Translations under genes and position numbers: made by a program
Shown: piece after piece, positions 38,761 to 48,596 of the stretch
How the letters are laid out: every line of letters starts with the position of its first letter
Numbering within the stretch: the stretch's first letter is position 1
Notes under the pieces: model-generated
What the model was told of the DNA's origin: nothing
The model's input: only the letters and a program-made list of their open reading frames with translations
Databases searched by the model: none
NCBI GenBank assembly: GCA_006546595.1
Contig: VIAD01000001.1
Location: 213,258-277,257 of the forward strand
Origin: Moraxellaceae bacterium AER2_44_116
GTDB lineage: Bacteria; Pseudomonadota; Gammaproteobacteria; Pseudomonadales; Moraxellaceae
Reading direction: 5' to 3'
DNA: 64,000 nt

Positions 38761-38859
38761 AGGGCTTATGCATCGCACCGCGATTGGCGCGGTTTGTGAA
38801 CATGAGGCCGCTAAAAGCGGCTGAAGTGTGAACAAATAAGCGATAACAGCGTAAGCCCT
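38761..38859. other. Candidate structured RNA element between the RT gene and purB
   Basis: AGGGCTTATGC (38761-38771) pairs with GCGTAAGCCCT (38849-38859), 11 bp with one G-T wobble on the plus strand and a C-A mismatch on the minus strand. Inside are ATCGC/GCGAT (38772-38776 with 38840-38844), a hairpin ACCGCG/CGCGGT (38777-38793) and a hairpin GCCGCT/AGCGGC (38807-38821). The result is a cloverleaf-like multibranch fold. It lies 35 bases upstream of the purB start and 178 bases past the RT stop. It may be a purB leader element, or an RNA tied to the retron. No known riboswitch was recognised. Confidence 0.5.
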
Positions 38860-39037
38860 AAAAAAGCGAATGATAAAGGATTCGTCGGATGGCTGCATCT
38901 ATTGCGAGGGATTGCGTAGGGATGATCGTAAGAAAAACGAAAATAATCCTATGTATCTCCGTTATTCTCATTTTATCGCCGTCTAAATGCACAAAAAGTA
39001 TGCTGGCTAAATGCAAATTCACCGACCTGAAAAAGCA

Positions 39038-40318
39038 TCATAATGCCATGAGTGCATGAATCATCTGTTGTCCTAATGGGCGATCGGTCATCGCAATGAA
39101 CGCGGCATAACCCATTAACCGTTCACGGCTTTCGCCTTCAGGCAAGGGTTTTTGCTGTTGTAAATTATGAATCGCGGCTCGCATTTGCCTTTTCTTGGTA
39201 CGAGAAACTCGAGGTGCATGCTGGCCATTGACTAACAGGCCAGTTACTTCTTGCACGTTACCCGCACGAATAACATGGGTTTTTTTCATGTTTACGCTAA
39301 ATCCTTCGTCAGTCATCACTCGTTGGATACTGCCTAGCAAATGACTTATGTTGGATGTTTCGGCAGTGTCTTGTGGAAAACTAAAGGTTAAGTCATCGGC
39401 ATAACGGCTATAACACCAACCAAATTTTTGGGCAATACCTGTGAGCCGACGATCTAATTGTAAACATAGGATGTTGGTCAGGGCTGGACTGGTCGGTGCG
39501 CCTTGGGGTAAACAACGTTCACCTAAAGCCACGTAATAGGTTTTGTCTTCGTGGCTGACCACTTCGCGTGGTGATTCTGTGCATAACAAGGCTAACAAAG
39601 TGGCTATTTGCTCACGATAGCCTGCTTTACGAAACACTCCTTTGACTCTACGCCAACTAATTGAAGGAAAAAAATCTTTAATATCCAGTTTCACGATGAC
39701 TTGGCTATTCGTATGTTGTGCGGCATTGGTGACAATCGAACGGCCTGCTAAAAAGCCATGTGCAGCTCCATGCACTAACATACGGTCAAGGATTTCTCGT
39801 AAAATCCAGCGTTGAGCCTTTTTTAGTTGTGGCCGAGGTGCCCAAATTGCGCGCAGGCCGCCACTACGTTTTGGAATTTCAAAGCGACGATAATGTGTGT
39901 CTGTGGTGGCATCACGTTGATAACACAAGCTGCGTAGCTGTGGGATCGATAAGTTTAATGCAGTCGTTAGATGTTTGACCTGTGTTAGCGGTGGTAGTTG
40001 ATTTTCTAACAGCCGCTTTTCCGCATCTTGCAAATCCCAACGGTCGTGACTGCTATCATCACTCCAATAAATGCTTGTCCCCAAATGGACGATATGCGTG
40101 GCGCGATATGCTTGCCATGCTTCTTTTTTGAGTTTGCGTTTTTCTAGAGCTTCGGTTTTTAGCTCTTTTTTATAGTTTTCTAACTCCCGTGTGGACAGGG
40201 TGTCGGTAGCACGCCGTTTAACGACAAATCCTTTGAGCTCTAGTTGTTGTTGGACATAACGCTCAACGTTACCTGCTTTTTCAATCTCATCCCACAACGT
40301 TTCCCAATTGGCTGACAT
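39038..40318 (-). CDS. Retron-type reverse transcriptase
   Basis: The 426-residue RT has all polymerase motifs: FEIPKRSGGLRAIWAP, the catalytic Asp of KLDIKDFFPSI (near 212), LPQGAPTSP, YADD near residue 307 and MKKTHVI. Two retron-specific marks are present: NAAQH (NAxxH, near 200) and VTG (near 358). No integrase, maturase or endonuclease domain is seen, which argues against a group II intron. The first 130 residues are an extra charged, helical extension. Retron RTs copy part of a folded RNA into a branched RNA-DNA hybrid that usually guards a toxic effector. This gene is last in a four-gene operon, 5 bases after the SWIM gene. A candidate template RNA lies about 12 kb upstream. Confidence 0.93.
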   Translation of the reverse strand: MSANWETLWDEIEKAGNVERYVQQQLELKGFVVKRRATDTLSTRELENYKKELKTEALEKRKLKKEAWQAYRATHIVHLGTSIYWSDDSSHDRWDLQDAEKRLLENQLPPLTQVKHLTTALNLSIPQLRSLCYQRDATTDTHYRRFEIPKRSGGLRAIWAPRPQLKKAQRWILREILDRMLVHGAAHGFLAGRSIVTNAAQHTNSQVIVKLDIKDFFPSISWRRVKGVFRKAGYREQIATLLALLCTESPREVVSHEDKTYYVALGERCLPQGAPTSPALTNILCLQLDRRLTGIAQKFGWCYSRYADDLTFSFPQDTAETSNISHLLGSIQRVMTDEGFSVNMKKTHVIRAGNVQEVTGLLVNGQHAPRVSRTKKRQMRAAIHNLQQQKPLPEGESRERLMGYAAFIAMTDRPLGQQMIHALMAL

Positions 40319-40323
40319 ACTTG

Positions 40324-42165
40324 TTACCCCAACGTGCTGTCGATAAAACCAGACGTTTCAAATTGCTGAATTTTGCTTAAATAGGCTGTGCGTGCATCGT
40401 TGACCGAATTAAAAGCCAACTGTTGGCGTTTAGCTGTTGCGAGGTTGCCTGACACTAAAAAAACACGATTTTTATTCAGCGTTAGCTGCACTTGTTCCAG
40501 TGTGCCTTTGCGGCGACGGGCAAACAGCCGTGTTTCTTGGCTAATGGTATTAGTATCTCGTTGTGCTTGTTGTTGAGCATAAGCCATACGTAAGACGACT
40601 AAGTGGCTACAAGGGCCATGTGCCAAACCATGTTGCATAATAGCGTGGCAACTACACTCCGCTTTTGCGACATGACCTTCTTCGTTGAGTTTGAGTTTAC
40701 TGAGATAGCTACGCTTGTCTTCAGCGACGGTAATCGTTGCCGAAATTTCTATGCCTTCGGTGGGAATGACTAAGACATCTAAGACGCTCACGGCAGCTAG
40801 TCGTGACAATAAATCATAGGCCTGTTGCTCGGCAGGGTGTCGATAGCGAAAATGAGCCATTTCCAACGGTTGCGTGGTTAACGGACGATAACGGTATACC
40901 CCTAACGCACGATCAAACATCACTAAACCTTGTTGACAAGCTTGTTGTAAGCTGCTGAAACAATCTGACGGAGTTAAATCCGTTGCATGCGAAATGTTGG
41001 CTAAGGTGTCAACAAAGCAGCTTTGTAAATGTTTGAGCACTCGTTCAACAGCGGCGAGTGTTAAGTCTTGGCGTGGTAGCAATAAATCAAAATTAAGTGC
41101 TTGTGACCAATTACTGCTACTAAAGCCAGTAATCGCTAAGGTTAAACTCACACCTTTGCCTGTGAGTGTCCAATAACTAGGCATGCCATTACCCAATAAC
41201 GCGACATCGATGGTGTCGGCATAGGGCAATAAACGCTTTAATAACGCTAAACGCCGTCGACCCCAAATACGGACAATTTTTGCTTGTTGGCCTTGATAAG
41301 GCGCGGCCGTGGTGGCGATAACCGTGTCGGTGGGTTCGAAAATCAGTGTTGGATATTGACTTGGCATCAACTCAATAGCCAAACCTCGGCGTTTACCTTT
41401 AACATCGGCGTGCATTCGTAAGTGATGTAAGGCGTTATATAAATCAATGGCTTTGAGTTGAAATCGGTCTACGGCAAGGTGTGCAGCTGATTGTACTTGT
41501 AAAAATCCACGCAACCACGAGACAGGGACTTGAATATTTTTTTCAATAATATGACTGTCAGTTAAGGCTTCTGCGGTTTCGATTTTAAATGCAACGGCTT
41601 GTTGTCCGATCGAAAATGTGGTGTCACGAAAGCTACGCATTTGCTCAAGCCCTTGTGATAAGGCTTCGCTATAGTCAATATTCGTCGTGCCATATTGTGG
41701 CGTATCAGTCTGGTCAAAAATGCTATGGTCAAATGATAATGACGCATAACAGCCTTCATCTTTGCTAAACACTTCAAAGACTAGGCGATCAGGATGCACG
41801 CTAATCACAGGGTCTAGCACACAAAACGCCAACGGGTCATTGTCAAATAACCATTGGAAATAGGCTTGTTGCGCTTTGGCGAGCCCTTGATGTTGATGGC
41901 TACGGCGCATTTGCATAAAGGCACTGTAGACGGCACGATCCTTAGGTGCGTAACGGTAGTCGCTACTGACAATTGAAAATAACGTTGCCATTGCTTCTCT
42001 AAAAACAATCGGCTCTTTGATCGTGCCACTAAACTTGACATCACTGCGATTCAGTTGACTAAAGAGATGTAAATGCCCAGCATGAAAATCACTGGCGTGT
42101 TGGTAGCGTAACTGTATGGCTAAGCGTGCGTCACTGTTGTCCCGCGGTGTTTGATTGTCGGTCAT
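40324..42165 (-). CDS. SWIM zinc-finger protein of the retron operon (WHSWIM-like)
   Basis: The 613-residue protein has a C-terminal SWIM zinc finger, CSC followed by GPCSH (C-x-C-x(n)-C-x-H, about residues 515-533). SWIM fingers bind nucleic acid or protein. Upstream is a region with EQQAYDLLSRLAAVSVLDVL that could be a winged helix. The N-terminal 400 residues are of mixed fold and unrecognised. The start overlaps the stop of the giant repeat-protein gene by four bases and the RT gene follows after 5 bases, so all are translated from one messenger. Proteins described as WHSWIM occur with one retron type; that is recall, not a search result. Confidence 0.8.
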   Translation of the reverse strand: MTDNQTPRDNSDARLAIQLRYQHASDFHAGHLHLFSQLNRSDVKFSGTIKEPIVFREAMATLFSIVSSDYRYAPKDRAVYSAFMQMRRSHQHQGLAKAQQAYFQWLFDNDPLAFCVLDPVISVHPDRLVFEVFSKDEGCYASLSFDHSIFDQTDTPQYGTTNIDYSEALSQGLEQMRSFRDTTFSIGQQAVAFKIETAEALTDSHIIEKNIQVPVSWLRGFLQVQSAAHLAVDRFQLKAIDLYNALHHLRMHADVKGKRRGLAIELMPSQYPTLIFEPTDTVIATTAAPYQGQQAKIVRIWGRRRLALLKRLLPYADTIDVALLGNGMPSYWTLTGKGVSLTLAITGFSSSNWSQALNFDLLLPRQDLTLAAVERVLKHLQSCFVDTLANISHATDLTPSDCFSSLQQACQQGLVMFDRALGVYRYRPLTTQPLEMAHFRYRHPAEQQAYDLLSRLAAVSVLDVLVIPTEGIEISATITVAEDKRSYLSKLKLNEEGHVAKAECSCHAIMQHGLAHGPCSHLVVLRMAYAQQQAQRDTNTISQETRLFARRRKGTLEQVQLTLNKNRVFLVSGNLATAKRQQLAFNSVNDARTAYLSKIQQFETSGFIDSTLG

Positions 42166-45100
42166 ACCTGATCTCCTACATGACTTTTTAGTGAGGATGT
42201 CGTGGCATGGCGTAGCCGTTGACTACGGCGTAACGCACGAAAAGCAGCTTTACGAATATCCTCATCATCCTCTTGCGGTTGACTCAACAGTTGTAAATGT
42301 CTTTCCGCACGTTCCAAACCCATTTTGCCCAATCCTTCAATCGCACCCATACGTACCCACTCATCACCTTGGCGTTGGTTGGCGAGATAGGCGAGTGTGT
42401 CAATATCGTGTTGAGCAATGAGTGCGGGCAATGCTTGCGCTTGACTGCGCCCATGACTGGCGGCGGCAGATAATTGTGGGTGAAAATCACGAGCAAGTTG
42501 TTGTGGTTGTGTCAAGAACGCTTGCCATGCCAATAACCCAGAGCTAGGCCAGTGTTTGGCTAAGACATGATTGGCTAATTGTTGGAGGTCAGGTATTGCA
42601 CTGTCACATAATGCGCTAATCAGTGCTAGATATGGCATTTCGGGGATGCTGTTTTGTGCCAATAATGCACGCAATAGGCTGACTTGATAGCTCAAATGTG
42701 ATTTGTCACGGTTTAACAGGATCTCACTCAAGACAGGATGGGTGTAGCCATGATGAATAGCAGCCCATAATAACGTGTTGACTGCCCGTCCTGATGTTGC
42801 CAATAATGCAAGATTTTCGGGCTGACGGCGGTATTGTGGTGTTGCAGATTCACACCTTTGCCATGTTTGATAACCGCGTGTTAAGGCATCGCCAAGCGCA
42901 GTTGTTGTACTTGGCGTTAAGACGGGCATACGCGGCAAAAGCTCCGCAACGATAGCGATCATTCGCCAATGATTACTGATTAATAACGCCTCTATGGCCT
43001 CTGTAGGGTAGTCTTGACGTTGAAATAAACCTTGCTTAATCGGCTCGGTGACGGAGGTATCAACATCGGCTTGGCGTGCGACTAATAGCTTCAATAAATG
43101 CGCTGTTGGCGCATAACGAATCACCTGTGTTAAAGATTGACCGTCATTTAATAATGGATAATGCCCTTGCAGCAAGGCGTCATCGACGGGACTGGCTTCA
43201 TGGGCAGGATATTGCCATAACAAACATGCGGTATTATACGTTGCGGTCACTACAGCGTATTCGGTTTCTTCCCGTAAGAGCGTGAGCAATAAGTCACGGC
43301 TGGCAGGCGTATCCCAATATTGTAAGAGTGAGATAGCATGGATCTTATGATCTTCATCGATATGATGATCGTCACGGAGAATGTAAGCGCAAATCTGTTG
43401 CCATGCCGCTAAACTATTGAGCCAACGGAAGCCATTTAACACCCGATCGATCATGTTGTTACTGGCTTGTTTTAGGGTGCTTTTGAGCAGACGGAGAATT
43501 TGCTCTGCTTTATCGCCTTGTCCCATGTGGCCAATGGCTTCAATCGCGACTGCTTGCAAGAAGTGCCCTTGGTCTTCGGCCAGTGCTAACAATTTATCTA
43601 AGGCTCGTTCATCCCCTGATTCCCCTAAGGCTAAGACCGCCCGTTGTCGATAATCGGCATTAGTTTGATAATCTATCGCCGCCAGTAAAATGCTATTGCC
43701 ATGAAGATGTCCTTTTTTGGCTAAGCCTTCGGCGGCTAAAAATTGAATATCGGTATTTTTGTGGCGTAGTGCATCCAACAGCCCTTGAATGTTGCCTTGA
43801 CGTTTATAGGCTCGACGACTAATAGCAATCACTACATCGGCTACATAATCAATCGTCATTTTGGGTAATGCAGCTAAGAGTGCATTATCGACATGAGGGC
43901 TTTTCATCCAAGCCATTGCTGTTAATAATGAATGGGCGAGCTTGTACTCTTGACGATGAATCAGTGTTTGAAAGAGGCGAATTAATACGTCATCATAACG
44001 CTGATGTTGTTCACTTAAGCAACGGTTATCGGCGAAGGTATCATCATAATCGTGAATACGCTGATCATAGCCACTAATCGTTAATACCGTTTTAACAATG
44101 CGGGCGGTTTGTACGGGATAGTGTTCTAAACGCAGGAGGAGTGGTTCGACCACTTCAGGACAGCGATAGTGAGCGATAGTGTCATAAACAGTGCCAATAT
44201 CGATGCGTAATTGTGGGTTGTCTAAATAGTCAGTTAACCAGCGCGCCGCTTCGACACCCGATAAACGTCTAAAGCAGCGAATCAGGCGTGCTTGCTCATT
44301 GCTATCAATACTATCACTCAACAATTGTTTCAGAGCAGGCAGTACATCGACATGCTGATGTTGTGCTAATAAATCAGCAGCAGCCACTGCCGTAGGACGA
44401 TGGTCATTCCGACAGGCGGTTAGTAACAATTGCGGCGTGACTGCTTCGTTATAAATACCAGCTAGTTCAGCCACACATTGTTGACGCAATGGTAAATAGT
44501 AAGATGCTAAGGCCAACGGTGCAGTGACCAACAGTCCTTGTTGTTGACACAGTAAACGCCATCCTTCAACCGCTAAAATGGCACTACTGGTTTGAATCAG
44601 GCTGTGTAATAAGGCGTGTGCTTGTTGCGTGGGGTAGTAGGCAATCAGCAATTCTAAACCCTGTTTGACGATATCTTGTTGCACCGAAGTAATAGCAACT
44701 TGGCCGACACGTTCCGTACTCAGCCCGAGTTGTTGCAAAATCTCAAACGCAAGTTGCCGTAATGCTTGTTGCTGATGATTCAGTAACGGCATTAAAGAGT
44801 GGCAGGCACTGTCACGCAAGGCATGATCTTGTTGGGCAAGAAACGCTAAATGACGCATTGCCAGTAAGTTATGGCCAAGCTGTTGACTACTGTTGAGTTG
44901 TGGGTTCTGTAATCGTAATAAGCCAATATACGCACCAAAAGCCAGTTGTCGCCATTGACTAGCATGTTCATGATAAGGTTGCGTGGTTAATGATGGTTGT
45001 GCTGCGATAATGGCATTTTCTAACGCAGTCTGGTGACGTTGGCTAAACGCTATATAATGTAATTGCCACGTCTTTATTGGCACCAGCTGGTCAAAGTTTT

Positions 45101-48100
45101 GCAGCAATAACACCGCACGCGCCTTAGCTTTACCTATGCCATAAACCATTACCGCCGCTAATGCTTGCAACTCGTCAACACTGATTTGCCAGTTATCATC
45201 ATCTTGACGGCTTTTGTGACACTCAATCAGCCACTTAGCCATGTATTGCCAACAACTGCCTAAGTCTTGATAGCGCATTAAGATATCTGCGGATAATAGT
45301 TGCACAGTGGACGAGTTGATGGATAACGCCCAACTGCTTAAATGGGGAGCATCAGGATGCAGTAATAGCTCATGACAGAATAAAATGAATGGGCTACTGA
45401 TGGCAGTCGTTGTTTTGCTAAAAAACTCTTGTAAAGCAGGAGGTGTCACTTGTTGTAGGCAGACCATCGCAGCCAAGCGTTCATGAGCTGATAAGATGGC
45501 AATAACCGCTTTATCTTGCAATACAATCAACGCGTTGCTATCACCCAATATCGCTAACGCCAATGCACTGTAAGCACGCACTTCACTGCGTTCATCACCT
45601 AACCATAAAGCCAATTGTTCGCTGTGTGATGTTGTGCTTGACCACGGCAAGGCGGTGGCAGCGGCTTTCGCTAGTTCAGGGTCTTTGCTTTGAATGTGTG
45701 GCACAAGAATGGCAAACACACGTTCGTCCTCTAAGGCCGCTAAACCTGCTAAGGCAGTTTTGACATCGTTTTTCCATACCGCCACCAAGTTTTCATTGTC
45801 AGGTTTTGCACGAGTGGCAAAACGTTGCAAAACACTAAAAGCACGTTCATCGCCCCGTAAGGCAAATGCTTGGGCGGCGGCGACTTGAATATCTTCATGA
45901 TGACAAAGCAATGCGTGAGCTAATGCCGTTGTATTGTCGGGTAGGGTGACGAGCGCATTTAATGCCGCTAAACGGAGTTCGCGGTCGCTGTCTTCGAGCA
46001 GTGTTGGCAATAATGCGTGAAAAGCAGTCGAAGGTTTATCCAGAATATATTGTAACGCCGCACGACGTATATCGACAAAGCGGCTGTTAATGGCATGAGT
46101 GAGTACGTGTTCCGCGATAAATCGCTTTTTTTCTTGTAGCGCGAATTTTAAGGCTTGTTCACGAATGGCACTAAAGGCATCATTCAGTAATAACACCAAC
46201 AATGACAGAGCATCATCCTCTTTGTTGTGACTCATGAGCTCATTTAAAACTTCTTGATGCACATTTTGATATTGACTGCTTAATAATAACTGTAAGGTCT
46301 GGACTCGATTACCCGCTAGTGAACGATTGAGACAGGCTTTTACCGTTTCTTGACGAATCGGTTCAAAGACATCATTAAGGGCAGAAGTTAAACAGGTGAT
46401 AGATGAAGATTGTTGGTCAGCAGGTAACTGACCTAACTGATCTAATAGCACTTTGAGACTGCGCGCATGGAGGTCTTGATGTTTGCTACTAAAGCCTTTT
46501 GTTACCCATAACAAGGCATTGGTTTCTAATTGGCCATAACTGCTAAAAGCAACATCACGAACCGCTGCTTGCGGATCATTGAATAATATCTCTAATTGCA
46601 TTTTTGCTTCGGGGCGTTTTAAGTTGGCTAAGGCTTTACAGACCCCCATACGAATAGTGTCGTTCGTTTCTTGAGCTAATAGCAGTAAAACCCCAAAAGC
46701 GCGTGCATCATGTAAAACAGCCAAACCATAAGCCGCATTAAAACAAATATCCGCATGACGACTGGCCATACCTTGTAATAAAGGCGTGTAATCTTCCTGT
46801 GTTAGTGTCGCCTCTGTAATGCTCGTAACAAAAATGTCGTTAGTTTTTTTGGGTAATGTCGGTGCGTTGGCTTGGCTATTGAGCGGAAGTTCTTCTTCAA
46901 GTACAAGCAATTTGAAATTTTCGAGATCTGCTAATGGCCGAGTCCATAACGCATCAGCCTGTTTTAAGACCTGAGCTAAGACAGGGCGCGCCAAAATAGC
47001 CACCCACAATGCAGTTTGTCGAACCAAGGCATCACTGTGATCTTGTAATAATACAACAGTGCGTTGCACTTCCATATGATTGAGTAGTTTCCGTTGATAT
47101 AGCCGAATCAAAGCGGCACGTTGCAAATCGTTGTGTTGACTTTGTAATGCTTGCAGCGAGGCTTTAGGATCATTGGCCGGTGCTAATTGCTCTAGCAAAC
47201 TCAAGGCTAAATGACGGATCACCCGATGACTGTGCTGTAAACTGGCAACAATATGCTGTTCTGCTTGGCGATAAATCTGAGCTTTTTGTGCTAATTGTTT
47301 TAGGGCTAATTCACCAATATCAAGATAAGGCGTTTCTAACGCTTTTAGGCAATGACGTAGTGGGTCTGGACTGTCTTCGGCGCGTTCACTCAAACTAGCA
47401 AAGGCTGCCAGACGGATGACATCGTGCGTTTTGTCGGTCAAACACGCTTCTAAAAAAACTGAGGCTTTTGCATGTTTAGATGCACAAAGTCGATTAACAA
47501 TATCTAAACGTGATGTTTTATCTTGCTCTGCTTTTAACTGTTTGGCTAATAGCTCTAAGGCATTGAGGTCATCATATGCCGATAATAAGTTTAATGCTTG
47601 TGTAAGACGTTGGGGGTCTTTGTGTTGTAATTCTTGTTGTGCCCAATAATAGCCATCGCGAATCATCAGATTGACATCAATGGGTTTGCCTTCGTCATTG
47701 AGTTCTAAAAATCGTAACGACTGGTCTTCACCGACCATTAACAAACAAGGCTTGTCTTGATAATAAATGAGACCAAGCTGGGTGATTTTCGGTAGGTTTT
47801 TTTTGTACGTCAGTGGCTGACCGCCTGCATCAGGCCACGCTTTAATACTTTGGTCATTCGCTCCTGTAAACGTGCGCTCAAAACCTGAAATAATGCTGTA
47901 AATAGTGCCTGTGTGATTACTATTACGGCCTTTATCTAAGGCTTGTAACTCGCCTTGGACATGGGTGCTATACAGTTTTTTATCATCCCCAGCGGAGAAA
48001 AATCGTTGTTGTAGTGGCTCAAAAGATAAAGCGGTCACTGCGCCTTTGTGGATGTGTGCCTGTGCTGAGAGCGTGAGCAACTGATGGTCAAATTGATAGC

Positions 48101-48596
48101 TTGTAACTTGTCCTTTGTGGTCACCAACGACTAACCAACGTCCATCGTTTGAGGTGGCAAGAGTGGTTGCCGTGTCTGTTAATGTCAGTTGTTGCACGAT
48201 CGTTTGGTTGTGTAAATCAAACAAAGACAGTTGTTGCGCTTGTAAAACTACGATGTGGCGTTCAGCAAGTAATGCTAAACCTAAAATTGGTGAAGTCTGA
48301 CGATCAACCGTGAAAAACGCATTATTGATGACATTGACCATACCTTGACTTAGGCTAGCATGATAAAGATGGCCATTTTGTCCCGCCAACCAAAGATCAT
48401 CCTGTTGACCAACCAACGCCGTTGCACCACAAGGTAACGCATCAATTTCTAACGTAATAGGGCTTTGGCCGACACCTAAACGATATAACGCCGTCGCCTG
48501 TTGTTCGGGATGAGTGCTAACGAAGGCCGCTTGCGCGCCGTGACAATGTAACGCACTGATTCGACCACGGTAGTGTAATGAAAGCTGAGTTGTCAT
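42162..48596 (-). CDS. Giant protein with WD40-like propeller and long HEAT-repeat array
   Basis: This 2144-residue protein has two parts. Residues 1 to about 310 form blade-like repeats: LHCHGAQAAFVS, TTLATSNDGRWLVVGDHKGQVTSYQF, AVTALSFEPLQQRFFSAGDDKKLYS and GTIYSIISGFERTFTGANDQSIKAW are WD40-type. From about residue 330 to the end the sequence is nearly continuous HEAT/ARM-type helical pairs, with recurring LRLAALNALV, VRAYSALALAILGD, RQRAVLALGESGDERAL and VRMGAIEGLGKMG. Some units resemble phycobilisome-lyase HEAT repeats. No catalytic motif is seen, so a large protein- or nucleic-acid-binding scaffold is likely. Start and stop overlap neighbouring genes by four bases. It may be the ARM-type retron partner, enlarged by a propeller. 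Confidence 0.82.
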   Translation of the reverse strand: MTTQLSLHYRGRISALHCHGAQAAFVSTHPEQQATALYRLGVGQSPITLEIDALPCGATALVGQQDDLWLAGQNGHLYHASLSQGMVNVINNAFFTVDRQTSPILGLALLAERHIVVLQAQQLSLFDLHNQTIVQQLTLTDTATTLATSNDGRWLVVGDHKGQVTSYQFDHQLLTLSAQAHIHKGAVTALSFEPLQQRFFSAGDDKKLYSTHVQGELQALDKGRNSNHTGTIYSIISGFERTFTGANDQSIKAWPDAGGQPLTYKKNLPKITQLGLIYYQDKPCLLMVGEDQSLRFLELNDEGKPIDVNLMIRDGYYWAQQELQHKDPQRLTQALNLLSAYDDLNALELLAKQLKAEQDKTSRLDIVNRLCASKHAKASVFLEACLTDKTHDVIRLAAFASLSERAEDSPDPLRHCLKALETPYLDIGELALKQLAQKAQIYRQAEQHIVASLQHSHRVIRHLALSLLEQLAPANDPKASLQALQSQHNDLQRAALIRLYQRKLLNHMEVQRTVVLLQDHSDALVRQTALWVAILARPVLAQVLKQADALWTRPLADLENFKLLVLEEELPLNSQANAPTLPKKTNDIFVTSITEATLTQEDYTPLLQGMASRHADICFNAAYGLAVLHDARAFGVLLLLAQETNDTIRMGVCKALANLKRPEAKMQLEILFNDPQAAVRDVAFSSYGQLETNALLWVTKGFSSKHQDLHARSLKVLLDQLGQLPADQQSSSITCLTSALNDVFEPIRQETVKACLNRSLAGNRVQTLQLLLSSQYQNVHQEVLNELMSHNKEDDALSLLVLLLNDAFSAIREQALKFALQEKKRFIAEHVLTHAINSRFVDIRRAALQYILDKPSTAFHALLPTLLEDSDRELRLAALNALVTLPDNTTALAHALLCHHEDIQVAAAQAFALRGDERAFSVLQRFATRAKPDNENLVAVWKNDVKTALAGLAALEDERVFAILVPHIQSKDPELAKAAATALPWSSTTSHSEQLALWLGDERSEVRAYSALALAILGDSNALIVLQDKAVIAILSAHERLAAMVCLQQVTPPALQEFFSKTTTAISSPFILFCHELLLHPDAPHLSSWALSINSSTVQLLSADILMRYQDLGSCWQYMAKWLIECHKSRQDDDNWQISVDELQALAAVMVYGIGKAKARAVLLLQNFDQLVPIKTWQLHYIAFSQRHQTALENAIIAAQPSLTTQPYHEHASQWRQLAFGAYIGLLRLQNPQLNSSQQLGHNLLAMRHLAFLAQQDHALRDSACHSLMPLLNHQQQALRQLAFEILQQLGLSTERVGQVAITSVQQDIVKQGLELLIAYYPTQQAHALLHSLIQTSSAILAVEGWRLLCQQQGLLVTAPLALASYYLPLRQQCVAELAGIYNEAVTPQLLLTACRNDHRPTAVAAADLLAQHQHVDVLPALKQLLSDSIDSNEQARLIRCFRRLSGVEAARWLTDYLDNPQLRIDIGTVYDTIAHYRCPEVVEPLLLRLEHYPVQTARIVKTVLTISGYDQRIHDYDDTFADNRCLSEQHQRYDDVLIRLFQTLIHRQEYKLAHSLLTAMAWMKSPHVDNALLAALPKMTIDYVADVVIAISRRAYKRQGNIQGLLDALRHKNTDIQFLAAEGLAKKGHLHGNSILLAAIDYQTNADYRQRAVLALGESGDERALDKLLALAEDQGHFLQAVAIEAIGHMGQGDKAEQILRLLKSTLKQASNNMIDRVLNGFRWLNSLAAWQQICAYILRDDHHIDEDHKIHAISLLQYWDTPASRDLLLTLLREETEYAVVTATYNTACLLWQYPAHEASPVDDALLQGHYPLLNDGQSLTQVIRYAPTAHLLKLLVARQADVDTSVTEPIKQGLFQRQDYPTEAIEALLISNHWRMIAIVAELLPRMPVLTPSTTTALGDALTRGYQTWQRCESATPQYRRQPENLALLATSGRAVNTLLWAAIHHGYTHPVLSEILLNRDKSHLSYQVSLLRALLAQNSIPEMPYLALISALCDSAIPDLQQLANHVLAKHWPSSGLLAWQAFLTQPQQLARDFHPQLSAAASHGRSQAQALPALIAQHDIDTLAYLANQRQGDEWVRMGAIEGLGKMGLERAERHLQLLSQPQEDDEDIRKAAFRALRRSQRLRHATTSSLKSHVGDQV

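Noticed and set aside
38692..38898. 68-codon minus-strand frame over the purB leader
   Set aside because: It overlaps the purB start, has no ribosome-binding site and lies across the structured element; composition is explained by the hairpins.
39038..40318. Reverse transcriptase as a group II intron maturase or a diversity-generating retroelement
   Set aside because: No maturase or endonuclease domain, no intron RNA domain V, no variable/template repeat pair seen; NAxxH and VTG motifs favour a retron.
45563..45888. Plus-strand frames inside the giant WD40-HEAT gene
   Set aside because: Antisense shadows of a long coding gene with consistent repeat pattern on the minus strand.
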